From Capitulum mitella (lineage: Eukaryota > Arthropoda > Thecostraca > Pollicipedomorpha > Pollicipedidae), in NCBI GenBank assembly GCA_030062745.1, contig CP099840.1:4836001-4900000 (forward strand): a stretch of DNA of 64,000 bases. Direction: 5' to 3'. Every line of letters begins with the position of its first letter. Position 1 is the stretch's first letter. Made by a program: the position numbers and the translations under genes. The notes beneath the pieces were generated by a model that searched no databases, was not told the DNA's origin, and saw nothing but the letters and a program-made list of their open reading frames with translations. Shown here one piece after another: positions 33,232 to 46,600 of this stretch.

Positions 33232-33779
33232 ACGCACCAGATGTCTTGTGTCAGTGTGGGTTAATACACATGGAAAACTTTTCTGTTACGTTGGCGTTGC
33301 AATCACCCTGCTCTGTCAATGGTGACATCAGACCGACAATCAAGTCTCGACAGGTCTCTCCCGCCGCCAACAAATTTAAAATTTCTCACGCAACCTTGAC
33401 ATCATGCATTCCAAGCTGTATAACTTTGCATTTATCGGATATCGTAAGTGGGTTTCATAACGTACGATGAAGAGCAGCCGAACAGGCAGACCACAAGAGC
33501 ATCCGATTAATACAACGCTGTACTAAACCTTTAACACATAGCCGGCGGACCATGCGTTCGCACATCACATTGCGCCACGACTGAATAAAACAGTTTACTA
33601 GACCGGAGCCGCACTGCTGACCTCCATTACCTCAGCAGTCACGGTAAACTCCCTACGGTGATAATGGTCCGCCCCATCCACCTTTCTACTTTAACCTGTC
33701 AGGTCAGTACATCTCTGGCCTGCCGCACCTAAGCGGTCAGTACCGCCCTGACCCGCCGTGGGTCAAAACTAATCTGCCC

Positions 33780-33960
33780 TGTCCGGTGCGGATCGCTCTG
33801 ACCTGCCGCAGTTGTCCGGTCAGAACCGTTCTGACCTGCCGCAGACGTCCGGTCAGGACCAATCTGACCTACCGCAGCCGTCCGGCCGGGACCGCTGACC
33901 TGCAGCAGCCGTCCGGTTCAGGAACGTTCTGACCTGCTCTAGTTGTCTCGGGACTAATCT
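33780..33960. repeat. 33-bp diverged tandem repeat
   Basis: CTGACCTGCCGCAG-type units with GTCCGGTCAG-type spacers start at 33798, 33831, 33864 and then about every 33 bases with divergence to about 33929. Older, more diverged units may extend left to about 33700. Confidence 0.75.
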
Positions 33961-36529
33961 TCCCTGTCCGGTCAGCACCGCCCTGACCCGCCGCGGCTGC
34001 ACGGTCAGGACGGCCGCCGGCCGCGACCAATCGATCGGCCGCTCGGCACCCAATCGCTCGGCACTGTCGCGGGCGCGATCGGGCGCGCTCGGACCGCCGC
34101 GCAAAACGTCGCTGCCGGCGTCCGGCGCCGGGAACACGGCAGCTGTCGGTCGATCCCCCGCCCCGCGAGGGACCGCGGCGGACAGGCGCGGCCCGCGGCG
34201 CCGGCTGTGTCCACCACCTGGCGCCGGGGGGCCGCGCGGACCCGCCGCCCGCGTCTGACCGCCGCCCGTCGGATGGCGGACGGTCGGTGACCGCTGAGAG
34301 GCGGTGAACGACACTGGCCTCACCGCCCGGCCGGGCCGAGGCCGCCTGACGCCCGTAGCACGTGATCGGCCGGGCCGTGACGGGCGCGAATGAGACGAAG
34401 CCGACGGAGCGTCGCGTCGGCGTCACGCGCGACGACGACGACCACGGTGCTCGGCGGCGTGAAGAAACGCACGGCAGTTTTGAGTGTCGCCCCGCACGGC
34501 GCCCTGACCGAACGCGAGCCGTCCTGGCGCGTTTCTGGGCAAAATCCGAGTCGTACACACTTGTTTCGCCTTGTTATCTTGCAAAGAAGGAAGATCAAAC
34601 GGAAAAGCGGATTCCATCCAAGCTCTTCAGGCGCAAGACGCTCAAGGAGCTCGAAAACCCCAGTACGTTCCACCCTTCGAGCCATGTCGGATACACTCGG
34701 ACGGCCGGCTAGAAAGCAAAACTATTTTTGTTTCCATTTCACGTTCCAATCCCTTCGGGCCGAAGCACGGTTCTTAAATTTCCCAGCCTTTCAGCCACTT
34801 TGGACAGATAAAAGCCCCGCCACAAAGCAGCACACATATCTGTGGGAAATTGGAGGCTATTTCAAACATTGAAGATCGCGTGTAGTGTCCGCGCCGACTC
34901 CAACCCGTCAAAATGAGCAAACAACAGGAGAAGCGCGTTTCGACACAACAGCCAAAATAGCCAAAGGAAAACACTAAACCGATGTGAAAATTACGTGGCC
35001 CAATAAAAGCCGAAAATCGGCAATAACAGTGGCTAGCATCTGCCATAAAGCCACCAAAACATCGTATAATATATAACATATAAAATAAACAATAAAGCCA
35101 AAAAATAATAATGCATTTTGGGCCCAGGCTTACTTCCAAAAGCATTTCATTCGGCGGCTCACTGGAAACAGCGCAAAACCAACAAACCACTCTCCGTTTG
35201 AAGATACTTGCCACTCTTGGTTCATCGTGGAACTGATCACTACACTGTCATAAAACTCAGAGGGCGGCAGATCGCTGAAGATCGAGGAACGGCTGGGGCT
35301 CCCAGTGCTTGCAACGCACGGCTGGGTTTTAGTTTAAAGGTATATGTTTTTCGCTCGAACGCACGGTTCCGCAGACGGCAGGCGAATGAATCCACGGCAT
35401 GTTTCACCGACTGGTATACTGTACCGCACAGCAAATTCGCACCGCGGCACAGTCTGCCGATCCAGGATAGCGTTCGAGATCCGCACAGATGACCCGGTGG
35501 TCACACTCAAAACGGGAAATGTTTCAAAAGCGATTTGGGTCCCCCAGGACGTCCTGGAATAAGGTCGAACGGGGGACAATCACGAATCAAACGATGTTGG
35601 GCCGACGACATTCAAACTGACAAAAGCCGGCATATGTCTTCGCGCATTCGGATGCGGCGTCGATCTCGATAAGCAGGCTTTCCGTATCAGTTTCCAGCCA
35701 TAAAATCCGACCTCGAAGATAGGTACAGTATGTTCCAAATAAATTTTGTGGGAAATTACTATTTCTAGTCTCTTCGCGCCAATTTTTGTCATAAAAATGT
35801 CCTCCTCGTAACACCAAAACAACGAGTGCGTTTCTTAAATTTCTACCGAAACGTTTCGCAATAGGTGTGAAGGTGTATATATACCATATGTATATATACC
35901 ATACAAACAAATCTTTCCAACCAGCTCGAACACCCGCAAACTCTAGTGCTTTTCTGAAGCAAGCATACACCTACTTACCCACCTACTGCGTCTCTCCACA
36001 AGCGTATTCCATAGGGTCGGCCACACCCGCCTGCGTTACCTTATCGGCCTGCCGACCTGCAAAGTTGCAGCGTGATCATCGCCCTCCACCCTTCGCCAAA
36101 CGCCGCCGCTGCCGCGGCATCTCAACGCCGACGATCGATCGAACGGTCATCAGCCGCGTCACCGCGCTGCGACAACCTCGGGCTCGGCCCTCCGATGAAG
36201 GTGCCGAGACGGCGACACAAAAATGATCGCCGCTCCAGAATTTCCATCCGCGGAAATTCCTCCGCTCCTGCTGGAGTCCCTCGTCCGTCCAAATTTCCGG
36301 GCCAATCAGCATTCATAGCGCACCCTCACGCGAGCATGCGCCAGGCGTCACACAGAAAACAGACGAACATCGGCTAAAAACAAACTTGGACACGGTCACG
36401 AGCACGGCCGTCCCTATCGCCAAGCGTCCGCGCTGTCCGTACAATCTCCACTGAGAACGCGGCGCAGAGAGCTTTGCCAGGTGGGGAATGCCGTGCTCGT
36501 CCACAGCAGGACCGGTGCCGGACACTCGC

Positions 36530-36590
36530 CACCGGATACCGATACTGGATACTGGCCAGTGGATACCGATAATGGATATCCGCCGAAGCC
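36530..36590. repeat. Short GGATACCGATA direct repeats
   Basis: GGATACCGATACTGGATA and GGATACCGATAATGGATA occur about 29 bases apart. It is a small tandem duplication. Confidence 0.7.
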
Positions 36591-39500
36591 GCAAGCCAGA
36601 CGGCCGCCGCACCAGCAAGCTCAACATCGAACATAACGTGTCGGGAGGTGGAAGAGCCGGTGGCAGCTGTGGCGTCATCACCGCAAGGTGCTGGGAGGAG
36701 CACGGCGACGAAGAGAACTTTGACAAAGATATATGCGCCTGAATCCAGTCTGTTGCAAATTCCATTTTACAGGTTAAAACAACTGGTAACTGTCCTCCAT
36801 TGACCACTTGCAACCCGTCCAACATCGTTAGCTGCAGTAAACTGACCAATGCAACGTCATCAATGTGCTATGAATATGTGATTGTGCATTTCAAATGGCA
36901 TAGTTGTGCCGACTTTGCGCCTGAAATATAAGGCGGAGCGAGAGGTGTTAATGGATTATCCCAGGGGACTGTAAGTGGAATGGTACCATTCAAATTATGT
37001 AGTTCTGTTTTCGGACAAAGCAAGAGAAAATATACCCCTTTTCCCACGAGCGTGTTTTAAGTACCGGTACAAAATTATCCGAAACCACCTGTACTGAGAA
37101 ATCGCATAATAGCCTAGAGTACAATGTGATGAACTTTTTAAAGGCAGGGAAAACAAACAAGAAGGCCGTAACATTGATTCAATATATAAAAAAAAATATT
37201 ACATCAAACCAAGACTCTTCAAAGTCCTGACGACTACGCAACCAAATACGTTAAATTCCGAACCAAAAGAAATGTCCAACACACGTTCGAATGCACAAAC
37301 AAAAAAAAACACGACTCAAGATAAACAAAGCCATGCCAAGGCATAAGACTCAAGCAGGAACGGATGCTTTTACGTAAGCGCCACCTTCCAGCGGGAACAT
37401 TTCCATTATATCTGGAATGGAAATAAGTTCGATGGGACATAAAACAGCACGTAAATCCGAACTAATCCAACCCAATTTCTCAACGCATTTATTTACCGAA
37501 AGGCCTAACATGTGCCCTGTCCTATTCCAGAGACAGCCGGTCATGTCGAAGACATTCGAACTGACAATCGAATTAACTTTCAAGGTTCAACGCTCCCAGT
37601 GGGATGTCCATCTATCGCAATATCGACGAGTTCAATGAAATAAGTCACATAATCATCCCGGCATGGCACAATCAACCAGCAATGAATCAGGATGGGTCCT
37701 GTGCAATACTGCAGCGGGTAAACATGATGCCGGCACAGAACACCCAGCCTGCAAGATCGGGTCATCTGATCCGACGTAATCCGACGCAAACGTCGAGGTC
37801 TGGCCGTGGCGTCCGACTCCAGCGTCAACAGAAAACCCATTACGTTCGCCAGGCGGCCGAAGAATCGCTCGGTAAATTGGAACAGAGCCCGGTTTAAAGG
37901 CCCGGCTGTCTCACTGAACGGCCCGATCGAACTGATCGCCCGGGCGCCAGACGTTAGGCCGACAGGGTCGGAGGTACGCGCAAGTAACGGGCTAATTAAG
38001 ACGTCAGGCGCAGTCTTATCGGACTGACCGCGAGCCGGTCAAAATTCAGTAGACGCTCGTCAACCGCCTGATCCGATTACGTCGCAGTCGGGCGCCCCAC
38101 GGCGTTGAACCGTTCCGGCGTTCGACCGGCGACCGAGCAGCTACACCGAATGTTGCGTCCAACCCGTCCAACGGTTTTAGCGGACGCAGCACCTGCTAGA
38201 ACCGTCCCAAACAGAGAGCGCCTCGCATGCCCGTGTCGACACCCAGAGCTGAACAGCGCCTCTGTCCGCTCGTCCTCCGCCGACAATCGCCAGTTCCGCG
38301 GCCCGGCGACTCCGGTGACCGGTCGCCGGACGGGCGAGAACGCAAGTCATCCAGACTAACGCGACCCCCCCCCCCCGGCCGGGTTCGCGCCGATCCCGAC
38401 CGGCTCACGGCCGCGGCCGGTGCCAACCCGGCCGAGCGAGGCGACAGCGCTGCGGCCGGGAGCGAATCTTGGTCTCCGGACGCCGCACTCGGGACGACAA
38501 CGGCCGGAAAAAGACGACTCGCTCGTCGAAACGGGCTGCGCCTTCCCAGTGTTCCAAACGTGGTCAGGTCTGGGAGCTGGAAGAACGGAAAAGTTAAAGA
38601 GCCACGTAGACTGGATGGTTCCTAAGTATCTCGTCATAAGACCAGACGACAGAAGTTACATCTTCTACGTTCTATGAAGTGTCTAGTCGAACGTTTCGGG
38701 TGCCAATCCAAGACACTCTGATAAGTGACCAGATTTCGATTTCTGATATGAGGCACGATATCCTGCACTGAACGTAACAACTGTGCTGTCCGGACCCCAA
38801 CGTCCCAGGTAATTCACCCAACTGCCAAGCAATCTCCTCGCTGTCCGCTACCTCATCAGGGCAATTTCGAGCCCCGCAGTTCCCGTCACCGTGAAAATGC
38901 CAACCGACGGTGGTCGTTTAAATCTGGCCAATGGGAGGACTTCGACGTAATTGGTCACGTCCAACAACTCATACCGAGACAGAAGCTTAACGACAGCGTA
39001 ACTGTAACCGATGAGGATCGCGGATAATCTAGACCTCCCAGACCTGGCGCACGCCAACATTTAGCGACGGTGAACAGCTTGTTAAAACTGATCGAAACGA
39101 ATTCCTGTGTTGGTTCTGGCCCAATGCGTCACTTCCAGCGAACGTTCTTTCACGGCAAACGATACGTCAGCGATGAAATTGTCTATTTCAAAACACGGCC
39201 GCGACCATCGCCAAAACGCTTCAGTGTCGAAGGGGGCTTGCCCGGACCCTGCACGGGGGAAACAGGCAGTCAAGGACCCACTACAGCCTGGCATTCCTAG
39301 CACGAGCTGAGGACCTCGTGACGATCGGGGCACCGCAGCCCTCCCAGGACAAGGTCGGCGAGCTCCACGCGTGACGCGACGGCCGGCCGCGGCGGGCGAC
39401 GCTCTCGGCCGTCGTCGCGGCCGTCAGCGGCGTCGCGGGCCGAGATCAATGGCGCGACCGGCCGGTTATAAGCGGCGTGCACTGACGCGGCCGGCGCGGC

Positions 39501-42500
39501 CGATCAATGGGCGCCACTCGTTATCAGGGGAACGGACGGCCGGCGGCCGGGCCGCACCTGCGTCCGGCGCAGCACCGCCGCGGCCGCCGGCCGCGCGCCG
39601 GCGCCGAGAGACCGCCGGAGACGGGAGGACCGGGCGAGGACTCTGAACACACGGGCGACGGACGTCCGAGGAGAAGACGGGGCGTCGGAACACAGAGGAC
39701 AGGGAGGACGGGAGGAGGAGAGGTGGGTTCCTATATTATTAACGATTAGTAAGCCAACTAGAGCGCTCACATACGTCTACAGTCAAGTTTGCGATCTCTA
39801 GTTCGACCACCCGCTCTTCACGCGGAACCCACAGAGCGCGGTTTCACCTGAACGTCGACGGCCCTCGTGGCGTAATGCTACCAGAAATGAGCATAACAGG
39901 CATCGCCCGTCCTTTCACTGCACACAATCCATACACTATTCTGAGGTAAATAGGGCCCCTCCGGATTGCTCGGATCCAACTCTTCTGCGGCGCCCAGTGG
40001 ATCCGACACCGACTGAGTCAGCCTTCGCAGTCTGTCGCGCACCACTGAACAGCTGGCAAGACGGCCGGATCCAGACCAGACAAGACCATCGATCCCCGGC
40101 AACAGCACCCCTCGCCGCCGGCCCGCGGCTCTCGACGCCGGCGCCGACGCGGTGAGGCCGCGCGTTGACCGCGGCACGCACTCAGCCTAATGACCGGCGG
40201 CCGCCGTCGGAGGCCCGGCCGACCTCCTGCGCCGCCGGGACGGTCGCCGGTGCCGGGTGACGTCAGGTGTTTGCAGGTGCCGCTCGTCCATCAGCGCCGG
40301 CACAATGGGCGCGGCCGCCGCCGCCGCGGATGGATCCTGAATAATCCAGGCGGCCGCGGCGCCCCGAGCACCGTGAATAACTGAGCGACCTCGGCAATCA
40401 TTGAGCGCCGCGGCCGGCGGCCCGCCGGGACGCGGCGGACGCGGCCCGGGGGACCGCCGCCGCCGCCCGGACGGGAGCCTGCGTCCGGCTCCGATCACAG
40501 AGGACGGCCGCGTCGAGGAGCGGGGACGCCTGCCCGGCGTCCGCTCGGCCCGACCGCTGGCCCCGCCGGAGATCGCGCCGCCCGGGGCGGACCGGCCGGG
40601 AGCCCGGCCTGCTCACGGCCCCGGCACGAGGCGACGGCGGAGCGGCCGGCGCCGCCTCAATCTCACGGCGGCCGGCCGGCGTCCGACGGCGATACGGCCC
40701 CGGCCACGAGGCGCCCGCGCCGCGCGGATCTCACAGTCGCCGTCGGGGCGAGCGGAGGCCGCCATGAGCGGCGTCCCTCGCGGTCACGTCCCGGCCATCC
40801 GCAGGTGACGGGGCGGCCCATAATTCAGACAGAAACGGGCAGGAAATTGCTGCCGTCTTCTCGCAGGAAACTGAAACTGGCACACTTTCCGGGAAACGTC
40901 CAGCCTGGGGCCTACGTTTTCAATCCGTTTTGATTCATTAGTGCGGCCGACAGTGACGGTCGTGCGGTAAGCAGAAGGAAGCAGCCATGCTGGCTGCTCT
41001 GCTCCGCCCACTACGCACCGAAAATGCCTGCTCAGTATGGATACAGTGAGTGTGAGAAGCACAGGAAAACAGAAAGGCCAGGTCAGCACAAGTAATGTCC
41101 TGAAGCGAATTACATAGCACAGTTACGCATTCAGGGGGCATACGCAAAATTTCTCTGCGCTCATGCGTCCAAGTAAAGGGCAAGCCAGAGAGACCCCGCA
41201 GCACCAATATCAGTACCATTTGGAGGACGAAAGTTTCTTAAATATGGGCCACGTATGTCAGTTACACGTCGCGCAGTTGTCGTATCACCTGACGTTAACG
41301 ACGTTAACAAAATGGTTTTCATTCGACACGTACTGCCAAGCAATCCTAAAAAAAATAACTTCACACGATCTCATTTTCGAAGGGTCTAAAAAGGTAAGGC
41401 ACTTAGTGCAAATGATGGCTCTGAAATGACGTTCAATTGCCAGCGTAGGTTCCAGCCAACCAGAGCTATATCATCGAACTCTGCCGTAAAGTGATCAAAG
41501 TGACGGAAAGATTCCGACGAATAAGAATTCAATCATTTAACATCGTCATAAAACGTTCGCACTCACGGCGAACGAGCAGCCTACAGCCAGCAGAAAAAGT
41601 AAATCGATGAGGCTTTCGCTGAAAACGTCACAAGTAATGAAGTGTTTAAGCATCGGACAAATATTTCACGCAATGTAACATGAGATTTCAAATCAAAGTT
41701 ACATCCAATTATTCACGAAACTGAACTTGCTTGACACACCTATGGTGCAACTTCAAACGCCGATAAGTATCTGTGCACAAAACAGTAAAGAAAAGGAAGA
41801 AGCAGTACTACAAAATGTGGGCCTTCTCAAGACCACACCAGGTTATGGCATGTCGCATTTTGCAAGTTTTCGTATCACGTATGTAATTTAAAAAAAAATC
41901 ACGAAGAGTCAAAATATGCTCAAGAAAAGTTTCGTCGCGAAAAATTTGCCTCAAGTCAGCCTGCTTAAATGACTCACCATCAAGCTGCGCAACAACAGCA
42001 CCCTAATGAAAAGGGAGCTCCCAACACATCTCCCACGTAAGCCTGGGAAACAAATTGCCCAGGGCAACGCGCTAGACGTCGGCACCTTTAATCGACCGTG
42101 GTCAAGAAGCGACACGAGCACCTACCGCAACCGCATGCGTCCAGCCAGGGTTCCTCTTTTCCCAACTCCTCACGCTCGTAGCCCAGAAAACACCTCCACC
42201 TCCATCTCCACCGGCATTTCGCAGAGTCCGGCGAACGCGGTGCAATCCCCGTAAGACACTGCCCTGGCAGACAGCGCCGGCGAGACCCACCTCTCCTAGA
42301 CGGGACGCCGCGCCGGCCGAAGCGGCGGAACCGCAGCCCGCCGCCGCGCCGCTTCATCGCCGCCGACGGCAGGGCTGTGTCGACGGAGGCGGCCGGCGCG
42401 CCACTGCCGGCCGCCGCCGGCGCCGGCGCCCGCCCGCCGACGCACGCACTCGCCGGCCGCGCGCGCGGCCGCCGCCGCCGCGGCTCAGGCCGGCCGGGCA

Positions 42501-45059
42501 GCCGGACGGCGTCTGCCCGGCGACCGCGACACCGTTCCGGTCGTGGAGGTGGCCGTGAGCGGACGGAGCACCGCGCCGGCCAGACGGCGGAACGCCGCAC
42601 CCGCGCCGGCCGGGCCGTCGCCCGCCGCCGCCGCCGGCCGGGCGGCGACGTCGGCAGCACGTGGCCGCGCTCGACTGGCGGCGGTAACGAGCGTCGGGCG
42701 CGGCGCGGCGAGGCCCGGGCTCGCCGCATCGACCGGCGGCGGCCGCTCGCGCGCCGGCCGCCGCCACCACCTCCGCCGCCCAGTCATCTCGATGGTGACG
42801 AATGGCGCGCGCCGCTGACCGATGCGAAGCGGCCGCCGGCGGCGGTGATCCGTTCGGCGGCACCCGGCCGGCGTCGCGGCGCCGACAGTGACCGATGCCG
42901 GCCGCCCAGCCGGGCGCGCGCCGCCCCGGATCAGAGGTGGCGACGGACGCCGGCGGCCGTTTGTTTTCCTGGCCGGACGCCGCGGGGCACGGCCGGTAGT
43001 TTGTTTTCAGCGGTCAGGGAGACGTCAGAACGGTGCCGGGCAGGAGAAGGGCGTGGCACGGGCCGCCATCCATCCGACCAGAACCGCTCCGAAGTAAGAC
43101 ATGCCCAATGAGAGGCCTAAACGAATCCACTGACGCGCCCTTACAAATTGCTCCACTCACCAGAGGCTTTCGAGTTCCAACTGAAACCGTTCGACAAATT
43201 GAACGCCGGGTCGGCGAGGTCTGCGCGCCGAGCCGAAGGTCCAGGAATTACGCCACGGCAGGTGAGCTGCCGCGCCGCCGACGGCGCACGTCCGCCCGCC
43301 ACATGAGCATCGACGAGCACCGCCGCCATTCATCATGGACCGCCCGCCACTAACGTCCGACGACCGTCACAGCCCGCAACAAACTGGCCGACACGGCCAT
43401 CCCAAACATCCGCCCGGACGCTTTACGAAAGTCATGGGCACGGGGAATTCCAGTGGGCTCCGAGCACGCTCAGCAATGAAATTACAATGGCGGCGGGCCG
43501 TTCGCGGCGCCGGGCTGGCAGCGCGCCAGCCGGCTGGAGCCGGCATAGCCGCGAACGACCGCGACGCCGGCCTGGCGCGAGCCCGCCGGCGACGGCCGCG
43601 ACCGTGCGACGCCGATGATTGATCGGGCGCGTCGCGTGCGTGGGCCGGCACGCCAACAATCAATGCCGGCCGGAGACGAGGCGGGACAACCCGCCGGCGC
43701 CGCGGCCGCGGCCCCGAGCGCGGCCCTGTCATCGCCGCTATCGGGTACCTGTCAGCCGCCTATCCACCGACTAATGAGCGGCACGGCATTTCCGCCATCA
43801 CAACGTCCGCCAGCCAATGACGGGTAGCTAATAAGTCACATCGCCGGCAGGCCGGCGCACGCGAGCCGTCCCACGGCGCGCGACGGACGTTCTGGACGCA
43901 TGCTGCCGCGGCCTCAGCCGCCACCGGCGGAGCGGCGGCGCCTCTCAGCGCGCTCTCGCCTCCCCGACGTTACGCCGACGCGTCGGCAGCGCCGCTCCGC
44001 GTCCGTAAAGCCGAGCGGCCGCCACCCGGCCGGCACGAGACCCCGGGGGCCGCCGGCTAACGGACGGTCGCCACGGGGGGCGTCAACTGCCTCCGGCCTG
44101 ATGAAGTGGTCGGACGACGGCGGCGTCGGCAGCGGGGCGCCTCACTGAACGCCCCGAGTCACGCTCTGAGGCAATGTTTGTGGCGGGGGCACCGCGCTGC
44201 CTGGAAGCCTGGCACTTGAGAGCTCGTCGGAATTTCGCGCAAGGCGCGAGACCGTAATCACTGGCATATCACCTGCAGCTTACGTCGTGAACCGGTGTTT
44301 TAATACACATGCCACAGGACCCGTGGTATGTTTAATCGATGAAGATGTCCGGTCATTATGGGAGCGAACGGCAGAGAATTATGAAGCAAGAAATACTGCA
44401 CTTTTCCGAAAGTCAGACGTGAAAACGTAAGCATGCGATCTGCGTGCAGACGGCGTGCAGGAAGAAGGCCTTGCAGACATACGACGGATCAAGCACGAAA
44501 TTCCCAGGTCTTCTTTCATGAATCAGGCTGTCGCGCAATGTCCCCAGCAGAAATGAGGTCGCACGAGAAATAAATCCTCTAACTCACAGTCGTTCGCACA
44601 ACATATTGACCTTCACTTTCGTCTCATATTTCTCCTAAACCCTCAAAAAGCGCTCAATCGCACCCGTTGCCTTCCCCGCCGGTCTCCGAAAATCAATGTC
44701 CCGTGGCCGAGCTGGACGGAACCCAAGCGCTCCTCCGGCATCGGCACCATACATCTCCCTCTGACCAATCGACTGGCACATCCCATTATAACACCATTAA
44801 GGATCCCGCCCGCAGCCCGCTCTCCACATCGCTCAGAACCTGTCCGGTCATCACTGAGCGCGGCCGGCCACCGATCGCCGCGGCCGGCGGCGGCCCGGCG
44901 CGTCACGCCGCCCGGCCGTTCGCGCGCGGCCGCGTCACGCGCCGGCCGCGTCACTCGCCGGCCGGCGTCACGGCGCGGCCGCGGCCGGCCTGATTTATGG
45001 CGGCCGCCCGGAGATGGAGGGCGGCTGGCGCCGACCCGGCACGGGACAGGCCAGCGACG

Positions 45060-45660
45060 CGCGGCGGCCGGCCGACGCAGCGGACGCAGGACAGGCACGC
45101 GGACTGCACAGAGGGGACAGGGTCGACGACGAACACCGCACACGGTATGCACGCAGAAGACCGGACGGACAGCGAACAAGGTACAAAGACAGAAGACGGG
45201 GTCAGCCAACAGCGGACATGGTATACGCACGGGGGACGAGGTGGACGAAGAGCACACACGGAATGCACACGGGACGGAGAGGATGAACAGTGGACATGGC
45301 ACACACAGAGGGGAAGGGGACAGCGAGGGGACATGGCATACATACAGAAAATGGGACTGACGAACAGCGGGCACGGTATTCACCTAGGGGACGTGGTGGA
45401 CGAACAGCGGGAACGTCTGACAAATTGAGGCAGAGGGAGCGGACGGATAGCGGACAGTGTGCAGACGGGGGACCGGATAGACGAACAGAGGTCACAGCAG
45501 ACGACGATAGGAGGACGCGGACGTTGCAGGCCAACAGCGGACAACAGACAGCCAGGGGACGTCGTGAAAACTATACAGCACTGCAGACAGACGGCAGACA
45601 TGATGGTGGACATATGGATGTGGCAGACGGACAGAGGACGTCGAGGAACAAAAAGAATGA
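45060..45660. repeat. Diverged GGACA-rich minisatellite-like region
   Basis: Purine-rich DNA in which AACAGCGGACA, GGGGACA and GGTAT/GGCAC words recur every 35-50 bases with heavy divergence. The minus strand reads as cysteine/proline/serine-rich frames (VRIPCPL-like repeats) that come from the repeat. It uses the same GGACA word as the satellites at 12.2-13.3 kb. Confidence 0.6.
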
Positions 45661-45737
45661 ACAAACAGGGAGATCCGTGATTCCGACGTGCTACTGATCC
45701 TACGCGTGGCTGCTTCAGAGAAAAATTACAAGCTCAC

Positions 45738-45895
45738 CTGTAACACTTTCTGGCACAGTGTTCAACGCTCCTTGAGCTGAGTCCCCAGCCCCTGGGGAGC
45801 TCTTTTGTGGCACAGATTGAGCAACTGTTATAGCGGTCATCTCCACATCACCGTCCTTGTCCGTGATGCCCTTCTGCGTGATCATTGCATGTGAC
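45738..45895 (-). CDS. First coding exon of an unidentified minus-strand gene
   Basis: It has a textbook acceptor (CTTGTTCTTTTTCAG|GTC) and donor (GTTACAG|GTGAGC). Translation most likely starts at ATG 45885-45883. After splicing to the upstream exon the same frame has a stop (TGA) a few codons before this ATG, so nothing upstream can be coding. It encodes 49 codons plus one base: MITQKGITDKDGDVEMTAIT, AQSVPQKSSPGAGDSAQ and NTVPESVT. The sequence is polar and low-conservation-looking, like the N-terminal tail of a larger protein. A two-codon upstream ORF (ATG CAA TGA) overlaps the start. The family is not recognised and later exons were not found. Confidence 0.6.
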
Positions 45896-46036
45896 CTGAA
45901 AAAGAACAAGATACACAACTAAGCAAACAAATTTCATTCACTACCCCAAGCTCTCCAAAAATACTGTTGTTCCATGAGACATGAATCATTATACCGTATA
46001 TTTAAAAAACGAAACGGAAATAATAGCATGACTTAC

Positions 46037-46300
46037 AGTTTCGTCAGACTTCAAACCAAACATGCCGCGCTGCCGGAAATGCAACGTAAAGCAGTGATGG
46101 CTGAGCACGTCAATTTCAGTTGTGTTTACGTCCGGAACTGACAGAGGATTTTCCGCGTCGCCAAAATGGCATGTTCCAAGCACTGCAGATATTCCGGCAC
46201 AGTGACCGGAAACGATGTTTTTGGTGCCCAGACTATCCAAGCATGGACCAGAGACTTTGGCTAGTGTGTTTTCGTAGAAGGTCACGATCTGTTCCTTTCC
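46037..46300 (-). other. 5'UTR exon of the unidentified minus-strand gene
   Basis: Ends at a perfect donor, GACGAAACT|GTAAGT (46037). The stretch is open in one frame, but that frame cannot join the next exon without a stop, so it is probably leader. The 5' edge is not determined; 46300 is approximate. It is CpG-containing, unlike the DNA just to its right. Confidence 0.45.
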
Positions 46301-46535
46301 TCTGTTCATGGTAGGCATTTCCAACAACACAAGCACCGGCAGGAACCAGGCAATAACGGTATTATGGAGGCGGTACCCGCTGTTTACGACGGCTGTTTCT
46401 TCTTTGTTGGGACAGAACCAGGGAGGAGAATTCAGTATCTGCCGTCAGCAAACAGGAGCTGCCGCATTTATCTTTTCAGTCCACGTGTTAATCATCTTGC
46501 TGCGAGCTAATGACTGTATCCGTCAAAGACTAATT

Positions 46536-46600
46536 ATGGTATTAGTTATAAGTTATTAGTTATGGTATTAGATATTTATGGTATTAGTTAATCATGGTAA
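46536..46600. repeat. ATGGTATTAGTTA short tandem repeat
   Basis: Three to four copies of TATGGTATTAGTTA-like units with small differences. Confidence 0.8.

Larger units (their letters stand above)
26270..45737. other. 19-kb stretch without a supported gene
   Basis: If the minus-strand gene starting at 46 kb is real, much of this is its intron(s). Alternating GC-rich blocks (27.0-27.5, 31.0-32.1, 34.0-34.4, 38.0-38.5, 39.3-40.8, 42.2-44.1, 44.8-45.1 kb) and AT-richer blocks were read on both strands. No conserved domain, transposase, reverse transcriptase or RNA gene was recognised. Repeats found are listed separately. Confidence 0.55.

Noticed and set aside
40260-40330. Minus-strand patch reading PIVPALMDERHLQTPDV
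   Set aside because: Protein-like for about 17 residues, but no matching splice sites and no continuation in frame.
44643-45697. Minus-strand 246-codon Cys/Pro-rich frame and its plus-strand counterpart
   Set aside because: The repeat-derived periodicity of the GGACA-rich region explains both. No signal peptide or domain.
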